Positions 47,961-61,140 of a DNA stretch of 64,000 nucleotides are shown piece after piece; positions within the stretch are counted from its first letter, which is position 1, and every line of letters starts with the position of its first letter. The stretch comes from Gymnorhina tibicen (lineage: Eukaryota > Chordata > Aves > Passeriformes > Artamidae). The position numbers and the translations under genes are program-made. The notes beneath the pieces were generated by a model. The model was not told where the DNA came from. It saw only the letters and a program-made list of their open reading frames with translations, and made no database searches. The stretch lies in contig VXAZ01006886.1 of NCBI GenBank assembly GCA_013399875.1, forward strand, positions 570,107 to 634,106, given 5' to 3'.

Positions 47961-49520
47961 GAAAGCTTTGTACAGCCACACTACAAAGCTGCAGTACAGT
48001 GTCTTAATTACCCAGATAATCCTGTTTGCTTGTATTTTTAAACTATGGAGTGCTGGGTAATTATTCAATTCTTAATAGAAGGCAAATGGCAATGTAAACA
48101 ATAATTAGGATGTTAGACTAATGTGCTTCAAAGCAAATTGGATTTTTTTTCATACCGTTCAGCATGAAGTCCCATAAAGCTGACAATTTAGTGGCAAGGA
48201 AGCAAGTTCCATTTTGCTTGTATTTTCTGTTATCTCCTCATGCCTTGTTTCTGTGAACGAGTTTGCTGTGATGCTGCTGCCTGCTCCAGAGCAAATCTCA
48301 GATTGACAGTCAGTTCTCCCCGTTTGCCTATTCTCTCCTGCCGCTTTTTGTCCCCTGCAGCCAGGGGTTAGAGGTCAGCAGCATCCCGAATTCCCTCCTG
48401 TGCCAGGGCAGGTGAGCATGGAGGGGGGTGGCTGGTGCTGCTGGTGCAGCCAGTGCTGAGCTCAGTGGGTTGTGGCTGTCCCAGGCCAGGGTCCAGAGGA
48501 GAAAGGAGCAGGCTGAGCTCGTTGACTTAAGCTCTTCCTACATTTGGAAATAAAGACATATTTCAAGGGAAATTTAAATTTTTGGCTCTTTAATCTTTGA
48601 AAACAGGGTAATACCCTGTGGGTCAGAACTACAGCTTATCTCCCTTAGCTTGGAGAGCACTCCTGCTTTTCACAGTTCATATCAGGTTTTCCTAGGAGCA
48701 TGATGCGAGCCACAAACACTGATGCAAAACACTCAATTGATTTCTGTTCTGCCTGCAAAACTTGTGTGTGTGACATATTTCAGTACTTGCCCAGACCGTT
48801 AATTAAAACCTGCCATTGTATCCATTCCTCGCATTGTATTTAGCCTGTGATTGAAAGGCGAGTGTTGGTAGCAGAGGCATCAGTCAATAACGCTGCTGCT
48901 TCCCGAAATACTTTAATAATGTCTCTGTCACACCGAGGGTTTTGTCTGGCCTTCGCTGTGTGTTCTCAGCAGTCTGAAGGGATTGAACAAGTGCCTTTAT
49001 TTTCCCCATTATCAATGCTAGGAAAGGCCAAAATGTTCTCCAGTGTTGGTGCTGGATTACAGAAATTGAATTACAGAAATTTAATTTTAAATAGATTTTA
49101 TTCTTCTCCTAAGAAGTGCGTGCGTAGGGGAATCAATGGAACACTTCCAGAGGTTATGGCTGAATATTTTTGATACAAGTACAGGCTATCGTTATATTTA
49201 AGTGCGCACTTAGAGGGCGTGGATTTTCTTACTTTAAATCCCAGAGGGTTTTTGCCAGGCCACATTTTAATAACCCTAATTAACAAGTCTGTCTTTCCAT
49301 ACATCAAACATCTCTGTCTGGGGAGCTGAAGAATACCTACGAGTGCTTCTGTGAACTTGGGGCTTGAATTCATTTGTTTTCAGTTTTAAGTTTTTCTGCT
49401 GCTGAAAAAGACATCGCTGCTTTGAAAACAGTTTCCTTTTGAAGTGTCCAGCCTGGCAGTGACTGAAGCAGCCACTGGGCAAATTAGCATGTTAAAAGGA
49501 GCGGATCAATACCTTCTCCT
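47960..49520. promoter_or_regulatory. Candidate conserved intronic element(s), intron 3
   Basis: An AT-rich block dense in TAATTA-type motifs (48,005, 48,058, 48,102 and 49,277 areas) that still keeps scattered CpGs, as around 48,855-48,945. It carries an 11-bp perfect inverted repeat (48,005-48,015 with 48,053-48,063). A GC-rich stretch at about 48,270-48,540 interrupts it. The style resembles developmental enhancers, but I judged this by eye only and have no alignment. Confidence 0.3.
48005..48063. repeat. Inverted repeat, 11-bp arms, 37-bp spacer (intron 3)
   Basis: TAATTACCCAG at 48,005-48,015 and its exact complement CTGGGTAATTA at 48,053-48,063. The arms are homeodomain-type sites in opposite orientation. 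Confidence 0.85.
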
Positions 49521-51950
49521 TGCCTGATCTCTGCTGGGGCTGGGTCTTGGCAGCCCTTTTGCTCGGGGTCTGGCTGCACCCCGGCATTTCAGGGGAGCCA
49601 TCAGTAGTGGCGTGGGTTGCGTCAAGCCGAGACTGCTTGATCCAGTGCCCGGGCTCTTTCAAGGATGGCAGTTTGAAAATGGATTTGAGGGAATTGATAG
49701 CTTTGGGAAGATCAGACAGCTTGTGTAATTATAAACAGGATTAGAAGGAAAGTGGAGGGAGAAATAGGAGATCAATCGTAGGGCACAACTTGGCTGAACT
49801 CCTCTTCTGATGCTTGAGTTTTGTTGTACTTAGCTGTCGTGTGTAGAAGATTTCTTTGGGCTTTTTGAAGAGACAAGTAAACAGAAATTAAAAAGAGGGT
49901 GTGTGGGCAGTCCCTACTGTTTGACAGAAATGCTTGGAGGCAGCGGCTGCTGGATAAGTGTAGCAGGAGATGCTTAGATCCAGCTGTGTTTGCCGACAAA
50001 CTGCAGAAGGTGGTTCTGGCTTCCCTGTGTGAGCCCCAGCCCGCGTGCCCGCACACCTGCAGCGGCACCCTCCGGGAGCTGGCGTGGGATGCTCTCTCCT
50101 GTCCTTGGCTTTCCCTTTGCCAGACTCCTGCTTGCTGATACAGACCTCCCTCCCTGGGCCTCTGGCAGAGCTCAGTGTCTGTTCCGTGGGGAGAGACGGC
50201 CCCTGCCTTGGGACTGGGGGGAGCGCCAGAGGGTCCTCCTCTGTCCATCACTGTTAAAACAATGAAAAAGTGATTGCAGTAATCAGAATGGCTCTGCAGC
50301 TGTTCTGAAATGGAGACTATTTCTTGAGAGACTTCCTGTGGTCTCGCTCACCAGAGATACCAGAAGACAGCAGAGTTCTGTTGCTGTTTCTTTTTAGTGG
50401 CTTCAGTATTTGCATCTTGCACATCTGCCAGCCTTCCCTAAATCTCTGAAGTACCCTAACACAGTTATTAGGTTGACACATTTTGTCCACTCATAATTAG
50501 TTCTTGGATTTCCTCATTTATTTTTGTGGTGACCAGTATTGTCCAGGGTAGAGCTAATAAGACAGCTGAAATCAGGACCAGGTCCCTGTGTGCACTCCAC
50601 CTGCTCATTAATCAAGGACTCTGCAGTTAATGAGTGTAATTTCCAGGTAATATTTAAACTTAGAGTAGCAATAGTTACACTTAATGTGAAAGAACTTTTT
50701 TTTGCGGTGTGTTGCTGAAGTCATTCCCATGGCACATTAGAAACCTCTGCTACTCCCAGGTGCAGTTGTGTCAGGCTGACCCAAATTTGGACTACTTCCA
50801 AAAATCCATACAAGGTTAAAATACTGGATCCAGTATTTCGGCTGGACGTGACACTTCAGCGGGTGCTGAGTGTAACACACATGCCTATAGACATGGCTGA
50901 TAATGCACACAGTTTTGTAATGCTTTGAGCTTCAAAGGCCTCTCTACGTGGGGAAGAAAGTTGAAAGCAATCAGCTACAGGGGTGAAGTCAGCGTGTATA
51001 ACTGAAGGTGCATCACTAATTACCTGCAAGACTGTTTCCATCCTTTTTGTCTGAATCTACCCATGTGCAGATCCTTTATCCATTTAGTTGATTCACCTTA
51101 AAGTTCTCAGTGGCTCTTTGAAGATGTGCTCTCGGTGCCTGGTTTTAATGTGCCCAGAATTAATGTACTTGGTAACCTTGAATTCAACACACCCAATAGC
51201 TTGGGAAAGTGAGCTCAAAGAGTTGTGGGCACTGTGAAAGCACCCATTTGTAGCTTTAGGATTCTTTAATTTGGGAGAGAAAGGAGAACAAAATGCACCT
51301 ACAGTCACAGCAGCAGAAGGGAAAGGAGCACGGCCACAGCCCTGCCAAGGAAGGCGGCTGGCCGGCTCCAGAGAGGGGCAGGAGCCCTTGTCCACTGTGG
51401 AAGAGCAGCACTGGCTGTGACAGAGGCTGGTGAAGGTGCACTATGGGTAGGTCCAGCACTGCAGGGACCTGCCCTTGTCTTAACAGGAGTGGTGCAGTCC
51501 CAAGAGCAGTATGTGGCCTTTATTATCTCATCTCCTTCCCATTAGGCTGCGCTGAGGCGGTGACTGTGCAGAGCTGGTGTTTTTAGTTCGAGATGAACTG
51601 TAATTGGGGTATGGGAGTGTGCAAAAGGAGACCTCCTCCCTCTTTCCTGTTTGGTTGGGCATTGGTTTGTCCATCTGTGCAGCCAGAGGACCCTGCTGCT
51701 CTAACTCGTGCTGAGTTTTTAGCAGCTCCCAGCTCCCTGTGGGGATATGGGGGGCAAGAATTCTGCCCACCATATTCCTCTGCTTCTTTAAAGGTTGCCA
51801 CTAACTCCTCTTTCTTGTGGCTGTGTGTTTACCTAGCCTTTTGCAGCAATCACGCTAATTTGACCTCTTTATACACCTGTATTAAAGTTTGAGTCAAAAA
51901 TCTACTGTAGCTGAGGAGAGACATTTTTCCATGGGATTGTTGAGCTCTTT
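49521..51950 (+). other. EPHA4: EPHA4 intron 3: no gene
   Basis: Mixed composition with a GC-rich patch at about 49,985-50,230 that yields several short overlapping open frames. None has a recognisable domain or splice context. No repeat was recognised. Confidence 0.5.
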
Positions 51951-52215
51951 GAGAATGCCGAATGACAAAGTTAACTCTTGTGCAAACACTGCCTTTTATT
52001 TGACTTTGTAGTTTGCCCTTTGAAATACAAACATATTTGTGTCAATCAGCAAGTCTCCTTTCCGGAGTTCTGGTTGACCCTGTGGAAAGAAATGTGACTG
52101 TGCAATTATTAAAGGTGAGGCCTTCGCTTTAACAAATGCTGAGTAATTGCTATTCACTCCTCTCTGTGCCTGTGCCATAAATGACAGTGAACTGCCCTTC
52201 AGCCTGGCTAAATAA
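51950..52215. promoter_or_regulatory. Candidate conserved intronic element, intron 3
   Basis: A roughly 265-bp block with TCF/LEF-like CTTTGAA near 52,018, TAAT motifs and a few retained CpGs in otherwise CpG-poor intron. The assignment is impressionistic. Confidence 0.22.
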
Positions 52216-55200
52216 CAAGGAAGATACTTGTTTGGAAGGAATAATTCTTCAGAAATTTGCAGTGTGTCAGAAGTATTGTGTCACAGGGACTTGTGGGTAG
52301 GGCAAAGAAAAGAAGTTGTCTCTCTCAGCTTAGAGTGCAAGAACCTTAGTTGGGCTTTAAAATGCAATTAGGTCAAGTACTATATCTATGTCACTCAGAG
52401 TGAGCAGGGGTTGTCAGAGTATAGAAGAGGGCAGAATTTGCCCATTCTAAAAAAATCTGAAGTGTATATGGAGATGTGATACTCTGACAATTTACCTATA
52501 ACTCTTTATGATTAAAAGGATGAAAGCTCCTCCTCTCCCCTGCCAGAGTGTTGGCAGGAATTGGAAAAAGGCTCCTAATGTTTCCTAGGAGTTTTTCTAC
52601 AGTCTGGAGACTTGGCCCTGCTTGGTGCCACTGCTCTGATTGATTTTGTCCAGGGAGGTTGTCAGCCAGATACTGAGGCTGTGGATGAGTTGTGCCAATG
52701 AAACAGAAAATTACAGTTTTTGGAAATTAACCCCTATCCTCTGCCAGGTATTTTTTCTTGCTGTTTTTTATGTAAAAGCCTTCTGGAGATCCAGAACTAT
52801 GGCATAAATTCAAGTTTATTAATCATTACTGATGCTTTATAGAGCTACTGTCACGATGGCCCAGTGCTGATTTGACCTGTCTCTTCTTTCTGTATTAGGT
52901 TCTAATTCCTATATCTTTGTTCAGTCTGTATGTGATTTCTCAAAATAAATTGTTTATTGCCCTGAGGTCAGCATCATGAGTCTTGAAGGCAGACCTTCAA
53001 TAACAAGTAAGTCCTCCTGGTAAGGTAAGGGGAAATAAATTTTTGAGAGCACTTCTCAATTTGTTTCTCAAAGAGACTTTTTAGGAGTATGAGATTCTGT
53101 TTTACCTATTCACATCAACAAGCTTATTTTGGCCTTACTCCAGAAGGAAATAATTGAAACACTAGGCAGTGGCTTTCTAAGTAGTCCAGAGCTTGATTGA
53201 TAGATTTGTAGCCCTTAAGCAGGCTTTAGAGACTAAGGCATCCCTTCTGCCTGTGTTACGGCTCACTGATCAGAATTTTTAGGAGTTCCCAGGTTGGACT
53301 TGCTAAAGTTGAAGATATCTTGAAATATCTCTCACCTTTCTTCTTTAACCAGAGGTGTGCAGAAGTTGGCTGCAAAGACAGAGCTGATAAACAGGGCAAG
53401 AAATAATGGGTTTAAATTGCAAAAACAAGAGGTTTATGCTAGACCCAAGGGAAAAAAAAAAATCATAATTACTGAGATCTGTTGTGCCAGTGCAGATTGC
53501 CCAGGAATGTGGGGGAATCTCAGTATCAGAGGATTTTCAGACTAAGTTAGACACCCAGTAGCATTGTTGAACCACAGGTTATCCTCCTGTGGGGCTGGGA
53601 ATAGGCTGACTGGGATAATCTCCACCTGTGTCTCTTGTGGTAAGTGCTCTTGTACAGTTGTTATGGGATCACCATTGTCTCACAGCTGAAAAGTAGCTCT
53701 TGAAATCTGACCTAGAAAGAGAGACTTGATCATACTGTCCCCTGACTTCCTTCCCTCAAGAGAAACTTTTTCAGTCTGAAGAGGTCTCTTGGCTTCTAGG
53801 GCTCTTGCTGTGCTGTTCAGCTTTCCAGTTTAACCAGCTCCTTTCAGCTAAACAGAACCTTCTGTAGGTGTCAAACCCTCTCTGTTCCAGTCCTTCACAG
53901 AGCCAGAGGGACCCTGAACAGGCCCTGGCTTGTCCAGTGAATCATGGCTCTACATGTGAGATTCATAGCTCCATTTTACTGGCTTTAGTATCCCCTCTGA
54001 GTGTCTGAGGCCATGGTAATGATAGAGTCAGGGATGCTGTGGAGCAGCCATGAAGAGCTCTGCCTGTCACTGGCTCACCTGGAAAGACGAGCAGAAATGC
54101 TGCTTCTGCCCGGGTCCTTCCCCTGCCCCGCTGCAGCAGGGCTGCTCTCCTCGCTCTGCAGCAGTGCTGTCCCGGGCACTCGGAGCGGCCCACAGTAGGT
54201 GTGTACAGCACATGTGGTGCTGCACTCCTTGCTTTGTGGGTCTGTGCTGTGTTTTGGCTTAATTCTGCATTCCCTTCCGTGCACCTGAGATCCTTGGCAG
54301 ATGTATCTCAGCTTGTTGAAAGATGGTCCCCTTATGCCAACAGAAGCCTTCTCTTTGCATCCAGGTTGGTTTTAATGTGGAGCACATGTGCTCACTTACA
54401 AGTTGAATAAACAAGTAACTCCTGAGGAGATATTGTCTGTTCAGGTGCAGTCCTCTATCTGTTAGGATGTGGAGAAGGGATATTAAAATTGTTTACGAGG
54501 TCAGAGCTATAGTGAGCCTTGCACCACCTTTGAGTTACGATATCATTACCTGAGCTGCGGGAACCAAGAAATAAAACCATTTACCGTGAAATATGAGGAG
54601 TGCTTATGATTTTGAAGTATAGAGAGGAAGAAAAATGTGCATTATGTCCTAGTACTTTTTTTTTGTTTTGGTTTTGTTTTGTTTTATTGCAGGGGTTTGT
54701 TTTTGCTTACTGGTGACACACATAGAATAGATATGGCATTTGCTAATAATGTTTGTGCTAGAGAAATGCTCCTTTTACTAGTTCATTTCTTTTTGGGTCA
54801 CGCTAGGAAAAATGTTCCTCCCTAAAAGGAATAAATTATTCAAGTTTATGTAAATAAACATGCTGTTATTTATCTACTTGGTACCTGCACTGTTGCAAGT
54901 CCAGTCACTTGTTTTCATTTCCACGCTGTGCTTCCTGTCCTTACTGTGAACAGGTTTTTTTCTGCCCTGAAGTAGGAGCCATTACGATGTTCATGCCATA
55001 TGAAAAGTTGCACCTAAAGCATTGATGGAATAGAACAGAGATTGCTGAAGCAATATTGATTAAGCTGATTATTCTCAAACAGATGAGAGCAGCTAGCAGC
55101 TTACATCTGTTAGGAGACCCACCAGCAGTCTTTCAAGGACTGAAAGCAGCTGATGCTCTATATGTAGCAATTTATCAAAACATATTTTGACAGTTTTTGT

Positions 55201-58050
55201 ATTGTCCTGTATATTGTTTTGTATTGTCTCATAAGTCACTTCTGTGGAATTAAAGAATGCTATTAGGAGGTTACGTATCTGCAGAGCGAGAAAGAAATTA
55301 GAAGCCGTGAACAAGAGAGAAGAAAGTGTAGGTGTAAAAACTGAATGAATGCGGGCTATCAAACAGAAAGATGTGCTGTGGACAGCAGGAGAAGCAGCAG
55401 AGATTGTCCTGGGAGAAAGTGAGAGACAACTGCCATGCAGTAAACCAGTATTTAGCAAAGTTAACTTTCAGTTTCTTCAGAAAGTGGATTTTGTGGTCTT
55501 GCTGGTCTGCTGTTATGTCAGTGACTCGCATCAAAACTTCCTCGAGTCAGAACATCTGTTGCGGCCAATGGAAAGATTCCTCTTGGCTTTAATGTGCTTT
55601 GGATCAGGCCCAAAATGCAAATAGTTTTTCTCTCATCCTTTGAAGTCTTTAACATTTCATGGGCTCCCTTATGTTATTGGTAATTTGCACCAGAGGTATT
55701 TTGCATGCAAATGAAATTTTGGCAGTAACAGTGACTGCATTGGTGAATATGCATGTAGGTGTATCAGTAAAGCAAATTTTACTTTTCAGTGTATCAAACT
55801 AGAAAACTTCTTTGTAGAACAGTGGGTTCACAGTATCTACAGCTGCAATCAAGTGTATTGACAAATGCATGTAAAAGACTGTATAAAACTGTCAGAGTAC
55901 ATTTTGATACATCTATATAGAGCCAATTGATTGTTCTTTTTTTTTTGTGGCTTGTGCAGGTTAATACATGTTTTCTATATGAAACTGGCATTTGTCACTA
56001 ACTTCTTAAAGCACTGTAGATGTCATAAATTTAAATACTGTAATTGAACCTGAATTTACTATGGATTTATTTACCAGATCAAAGAGTAACTTCAACCTAC
56101 AACACTCATTTTGTTTGCTAGTATAAACTCCTGAGCTTAGGGAAGTGCCAGAGAAGGACTGTTCCTTTGAATCATGTGCATGTGAGCAAATCACTGGGAT
56201 TTTAGTTTTAATAAAACTGGAAGTGTATTTTTTAGCTGAGAGATCATGCTGATTTTAGTATAAACATTTTGAAGTTTCTTTGAGTCATAAAGACTATTGT
56301 AGTGTTCTCATGGGTGTCTGCAATACCAAGGCAATAAAATATGACAAGTTTACAGTGACCCTGTTTAGCTTACATTAGGAGCTCACTTTCCCATGTGAAG
56401 TGCTTTGCTCCCCAGTACCTCTCTAGTAAACCTTGTCTGAAAAACACTGAGCCCTAATGAGGGCAGCATCTTCTCATCGTGGGTTGCCACCTGCCTTGGC
56501 CACTGGGATGCTCTTCCCCATTTAAATGTCATCCTTTCTTGCTCATCTGCTTAGTTTCATCTGGTCCTGACCCAGCCATTCCTGCCTGAGCCCTCATTTG
56601 CAGAGCAATCCTGCTGAATCCCAGCAGGCTGAGCCGAGGTCTCATCCCCTGGGGCCTCAGCCCTTCCTGCTTCCCTGCTCCCTGCAGCAGCTGGCCCTAC
56701 CTGTCCTGGCTGGGCTGGCTGTGCTTCAAGGGCACAGCCAGCCAGTGCCTGGGAGGAGAAAGGGAAAAACAATTTGTGTTTCTAATTGCTCTAAGATATG
56801 ATTACGAGCATCTTTCCGCAGAAAAAACGTCTGCTAAATAGAGTATTGCAGGAAGGGCTTGTCAGTGCTGTTGCTGTTGGGAGATCACCATGTATGACTG
56901 GAAATGTAAAGAGTTAGTCACTCTTCTTGTACCCCAGGCTGTTACTTAAAGCTCTTGCTGGGAATGCCATTGCAACAGGGAGGGAGTAGCAGGAAATAAG
57001 GGCTGGGGTCAACAGTGACGTTTCCGAGCGGTGAGAAAGGATGTGTCAGCTGAGCGGAGGTGGCGGTGCCCAGAGTCCTCACCTGAGCTGCAGGGATGGT
57101 GCTCACGGCAGGGCTTGGCTGTGGGAGCTTCTGTCTGTTTCAGTGCATCTTTTTGTGTAAGAAAGAAGCACGTAAATAATCAAAACCTGAACAGGGTCTT
57201 TTGTAGAATTGTATGCGTTTGCCCAGCTCATAAAACCCACCAAAAATACTTGTCTGTTGTCAGTGGAAAGTCTTTAAAGGAAAGAAGGGTCTTTTTGGTT
57301 CTCTGTGTTTAATTTTGTGTTGATTTAACCAAGTTTCATTTTGAGAAAGGAGAAAGGCAGTGTAAGGGTGCCTTAAGGAAGCATAAGGGGAGGTAGCGTT
57401 GCAAATCACGTTATGTCGCTGGTGGCTTTCCTGGGACGAAGTCTGGCAAATTGATGTACATAAACTGCCAAGGATAGCAAGGGTTTGACTAACACTAGTT
57501 GTGGTCCAGATAATACTGACGGGAAGGGAAGGGAAGGGAAGGAGTGGGGCTATGGACCAGGCTTTGCTAAAGAGTAGATTTGGAGGTGCTGTAAAGCCAT
57601 GCGTTTTCCCACGGGGTTGCTCTCAGCCCGAAGCACCCAGAGCCTTGCTGAGTCAGCCCCCGCAGTCCCAAGGGCAAGCACAGAGGGCTCAGCAGGCTCT
57701 GTGGCCCTGAGAAGCCAGTGCCAACCAGCACACAGCAGAAGCAGCCTGAGGCTGCCCCATTGAATCCTGGAGCCCCAGGCTCCTTGAGCAATCTCCAGCT
57801 TCAGAGGGCACTGCTCTGATGCCTCCAGTTGCGTGTACTGCTGGGTGGTGCCTGAGCCAGGCTCGACTTTGCCTCCTCAGCCTTCCTCCAGGCGTGTCTC
57901 AGGGCACAGCCCCAGGAATGGCTTCAGGAGAGCAGAAGGGCTGCAGTGGCATCTATGCAAATCCTCGGCTGCTTTGAGCTCCTCTGTTCCAACCCAAGCT
58001 GGGGAGGTTTGTGCTCCATGGGTCGTTCCATTTGTTTAAACATGCTGCTT
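52216..58050 (+). other. EPHA4: EPHA4 intron 3: no gene
   Basis: Non-coding intron. Visible items are a near-palindromic octamer-like TTGCATGCAAAT at about 55,701-55,712, an inverted pair TGACTCG/CGAGTCA at 55,522-55,549 and a GGGAA microsatellite at 57,521-57,541. GC-rich patches at 56,580-56,760 and 57,000-57,130 give spurious open frames. No exon was recognised. Confidence 0.5.
57521..57541. repeat. (GGGAA)4 microsatellite
   Basis: Four consecutive GGGAA units are directly visible within intron 3. Confidence 0.9.
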
Positions 58051-58290
58051 GTATTTTCTGCAGGCAGGCGGCGTCCCAAATTATTATGCGGCATGGACTC
58101 TTTAATATCATGAATTTGAGGGCTAACTTTGATATGAGCTGCATAAGCAGAGAGTAAGAGCTGCTTCATTCCTGGCAGAGGCTTGGTGGTGGATAGTGGC
58201 AGGGAGTGTCTGGTTAATTTTTGAACTCTCTTACTCCATCCAAAGTTAAAAGCTGATCCCAAACTGCCGATGACATCTACTGCCTAACAC
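58050..58290. promoter_or_regulatory. Candidate conserved intronic element, intron 3
   Basis: About 240 bp with ATTATTA/TTTAATATCATG-type AT motifs beside retained CpGs (GGCGGCGTCCC, ATGCGGC) in a CpG-poor intron. Judged by eye only. Confidence 0.22.
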
Positions 58291-60640
58291 TAGGTGGTTA
58301 AATCTCAACCCATCAGCTTTGGTGGTTCAGGGGCACTGCTCAAGCCATACTGTGACACCCAAGCACGCTTGAAATTCACCTCACAAGTGTGCTGTTGTGT
58401 TCCTGATTCACTGCCACCCCTCTAAATAGTCAGCAAGTGACAGTCTGTGCAGTGAGAGCTGGGCTCTGTCTGAATTAGCATTCCAAAATAAGTGTGAGGT
58501 ATTGCCCAATTTATTATATACTCTGCATTACCTAACACCATGAACAGCCTCTTTTGTGAGGGCCAAAGTTGTCTTTATAAAGAAATAATACAAAGATGTC
58601 TTTAAATATGCATGGAATGTGTATTGGTTATTTTAAACACTAAAAAAGCCTTGTTATCTGGGAGACCAAGGACAGTTGTTTTATTGTATTGAGTCTTACA
58701 ACATCTTTGAAACTTTTCAGCTGCGTACAAGCCTGGAATGAGAATGTTCTCTTAAGGCTGAATCACATAAAGTTGTAAGCAGTATTCTATTGGCAGTGCA
58801 GAGGGCAGGATGGAAAGAGGAGGGTTGTCCACCCAGTAATGAGACAGGTTTAAAATGCAGAAATTAGGGGTTTACATGGTGTTTGTTCCCTTCTGCAGTT
58901 TGGGGTGGGGGTTGTTTGGTTAGTTGAATTATTTTTTTTTTTGGTTCTGTTTGTGGGTTTGTTTTTTTTTAAACCCACTGGAGAATAATTTTTTTCACTG
59001 CCAGGAGGGGTGTGCTTTGCCTGTAGGATGTGCGTGACAGTGCCCGCTTAATTGTCTTTAGAGGGTGGGATTGATAAAGCAGAACACAGTGTGCAGACTG
59101 TGCAGTGCTGATAGCTGGCCTTTGGCCCGAACTGGGACACCTGATGGAGCCAAGCTCAGACATCCTGTGGTGCACAGATCTGGTTTCTTGTGAGGCTTCT
59201 CAGTACACAGCCCTTGGCTCTGCTTCTCCTGCCTTACAACTTCTCTATCAGTAAAACCCCACTAATGATGAGAATTTCGATTTGCTACTTAATTTTATGG
59301 TGATATCAAGGTGAGGAGACTCAGGCCATGCATTATGAGGGTGGTTTTATGAGAGCAGTGATCAGGCTGTTGAGTCATTACATCTGCTTTACACTTTGGA
59401 TTTTAATTGCTTTATGGAGCTTGTTAATTTTTGTTTAGTTTGCCAGTAGCTTATGAGGGATACTTGTCTTTATCAAAAACTGCCACCACCTCTTTAATCA
59501 CTACTTCTCTATGGTACCACAGTTCTTAGAAACGCACAGGCAGGATTTTATCCCAGGTAGATATTACGTTGTGGCTTCAGAAATACCATTGTGTTTTATT
59601 TTGGCTTGTTTTCTTCTCTCAGTTGCTGGGAACAGATATAACACTCAGAACAGTGTGAGTAATAATCAGAACTTCCTAAATACCAACTTACGTGGGAGAT
59701 AAAACTACCCAGGTGACGTATTTGTAAGTGCAAGCAGTAATAAAGCCATATGAGAAGTCATTATCTCCACATTTTTTGAATCATTTGCTGAGATGTATAT
59801 TGCTGTTTATTTAAAATACCCTTAGTACAAAGCTCCTGGGAATACCAGTTAGAACATGGTATGCAAGTCTCTCTGCGTGGGGGTTTTCCATGGGCAGCTG
59901 TTCTTTGACCTTGCCCTACATGAGGAGTTTCAGGCTTTAATTTCTGGATTACTGACCGTCCTCTCTCAGTATCACACATTCACGTTAGCTTTCTCAAAAT
60001 GCAGTGGCAAATCAGATTGCATTAATGGAAAATGCCGTGGCCTAGAAAACAGCTTTTACTGCTGACAGAATGGGCTGATGAAATCTGGGCTGGTAAGGTA
60101 TGCTATTTTTGACTGTGAAAAGTAGCATTTTCTGAAGATTTGCTGAATGCAGTAATGTGATTTCATGTTCCTCTTTGTTAGTCATCTCTAGCTGCTGGTG
60201 ATGGTAATGGATGTTGTTAATGTTCAACATTTAATCAGCTGAGGTATGTGTCTGTCTGCTTTTCTTTCTCAAAATTTGCAAGGATTGTTATCAGCTCCAT
60301 GTATTTTCTAAGGAGTCAAAAGCAGCTCAAAGAAGGTGAACAGAGGTCTGCTAAATCTATTTTAGAATCCTGTGAGTACAAATGAATGATTATGTGAAAA
60401 TAATTTAGTCTTCCCTCTGACTAAAGAGGTGCTTGGAGTAATTGTTGGCTTGCACAGTCTTCCTCCAACCCTGCCATGACCATTTAGTGAGGTCTGATTC
60501 AGACTAATTCCCACAATCTCTAGGTTTTATTCCCCGCTGAGGCTGGAATATTTGGATGTCTGTTCAGACACAGAGTTTACTTTCTAATTAGCACATCAAG
60601 TGCCTTTTTTTCCCCCTTGGTTTTTTTTTTCGTTTTTTTT
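58290..60640 (+). other. EPHA4: EPHA4 intron 3: no gene
   Basis: Ordinary AT-rich intron. T-rich runs occur at about 58,930-58,980 and at 60,621-60,646. No exon or recognisable mobile element was seen. Confidence 0.5.
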
Positions 60641-61140
60641 TTTTTTCCTGAAGGCCACAACCTCTGTTCCAATCCGGGCAGATGAAATTTCACAAGCACT
60701 TTTATCATGGCTCATACCTCAAGCATCCGGACACGCCTTTCTGATTGTCATTCGTATCCGCCTGTCATTGCCTCTGGCATTTGCTGAGTTCACGTTTCCA
60801 TGTGATTTACTGCAAAATATTTTGTTTAACGAGTCACTAACACACACAGGGAAGTCCCCCTGAAGAAGCTGAACTAATGATAGCCTTCATCTTTGCTTTC
60901 TTCAGGTAGACGCTAAAAAATCGATCTGTTGGTATCCGTGCTTTAGACTTGGCACTTAGGAAGAATTCTTGAAACTTGGAAACTCTGACCTTGAGTCCGT
61001 GAGTGGTTTGAATTGCAGATGGGCTCTGTGTGTGTAGCAAGGCAGAGGAGCTCTGAGGCAGCGCCTGTGCTCCCCATTTGCAGAATTTCCAGTGCAATTG
61101 GGTTATGAGTCAGCAGCAGTTCTCTGAGTGTTCAGGTAAC
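60640..61140. promoter_or_regulatory. Candidate conserved intronic element, intron 3
   Basis: A 500-bp block directly after a T run. It keeps CpGs (around 60,677, 60,728-60,761, 60,794 and 60,911-60,940) in a CpG-poor setting and has the patchy look of a conserved non-coding element. No coding frame or splice pair was found. Confidence 0.25.
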
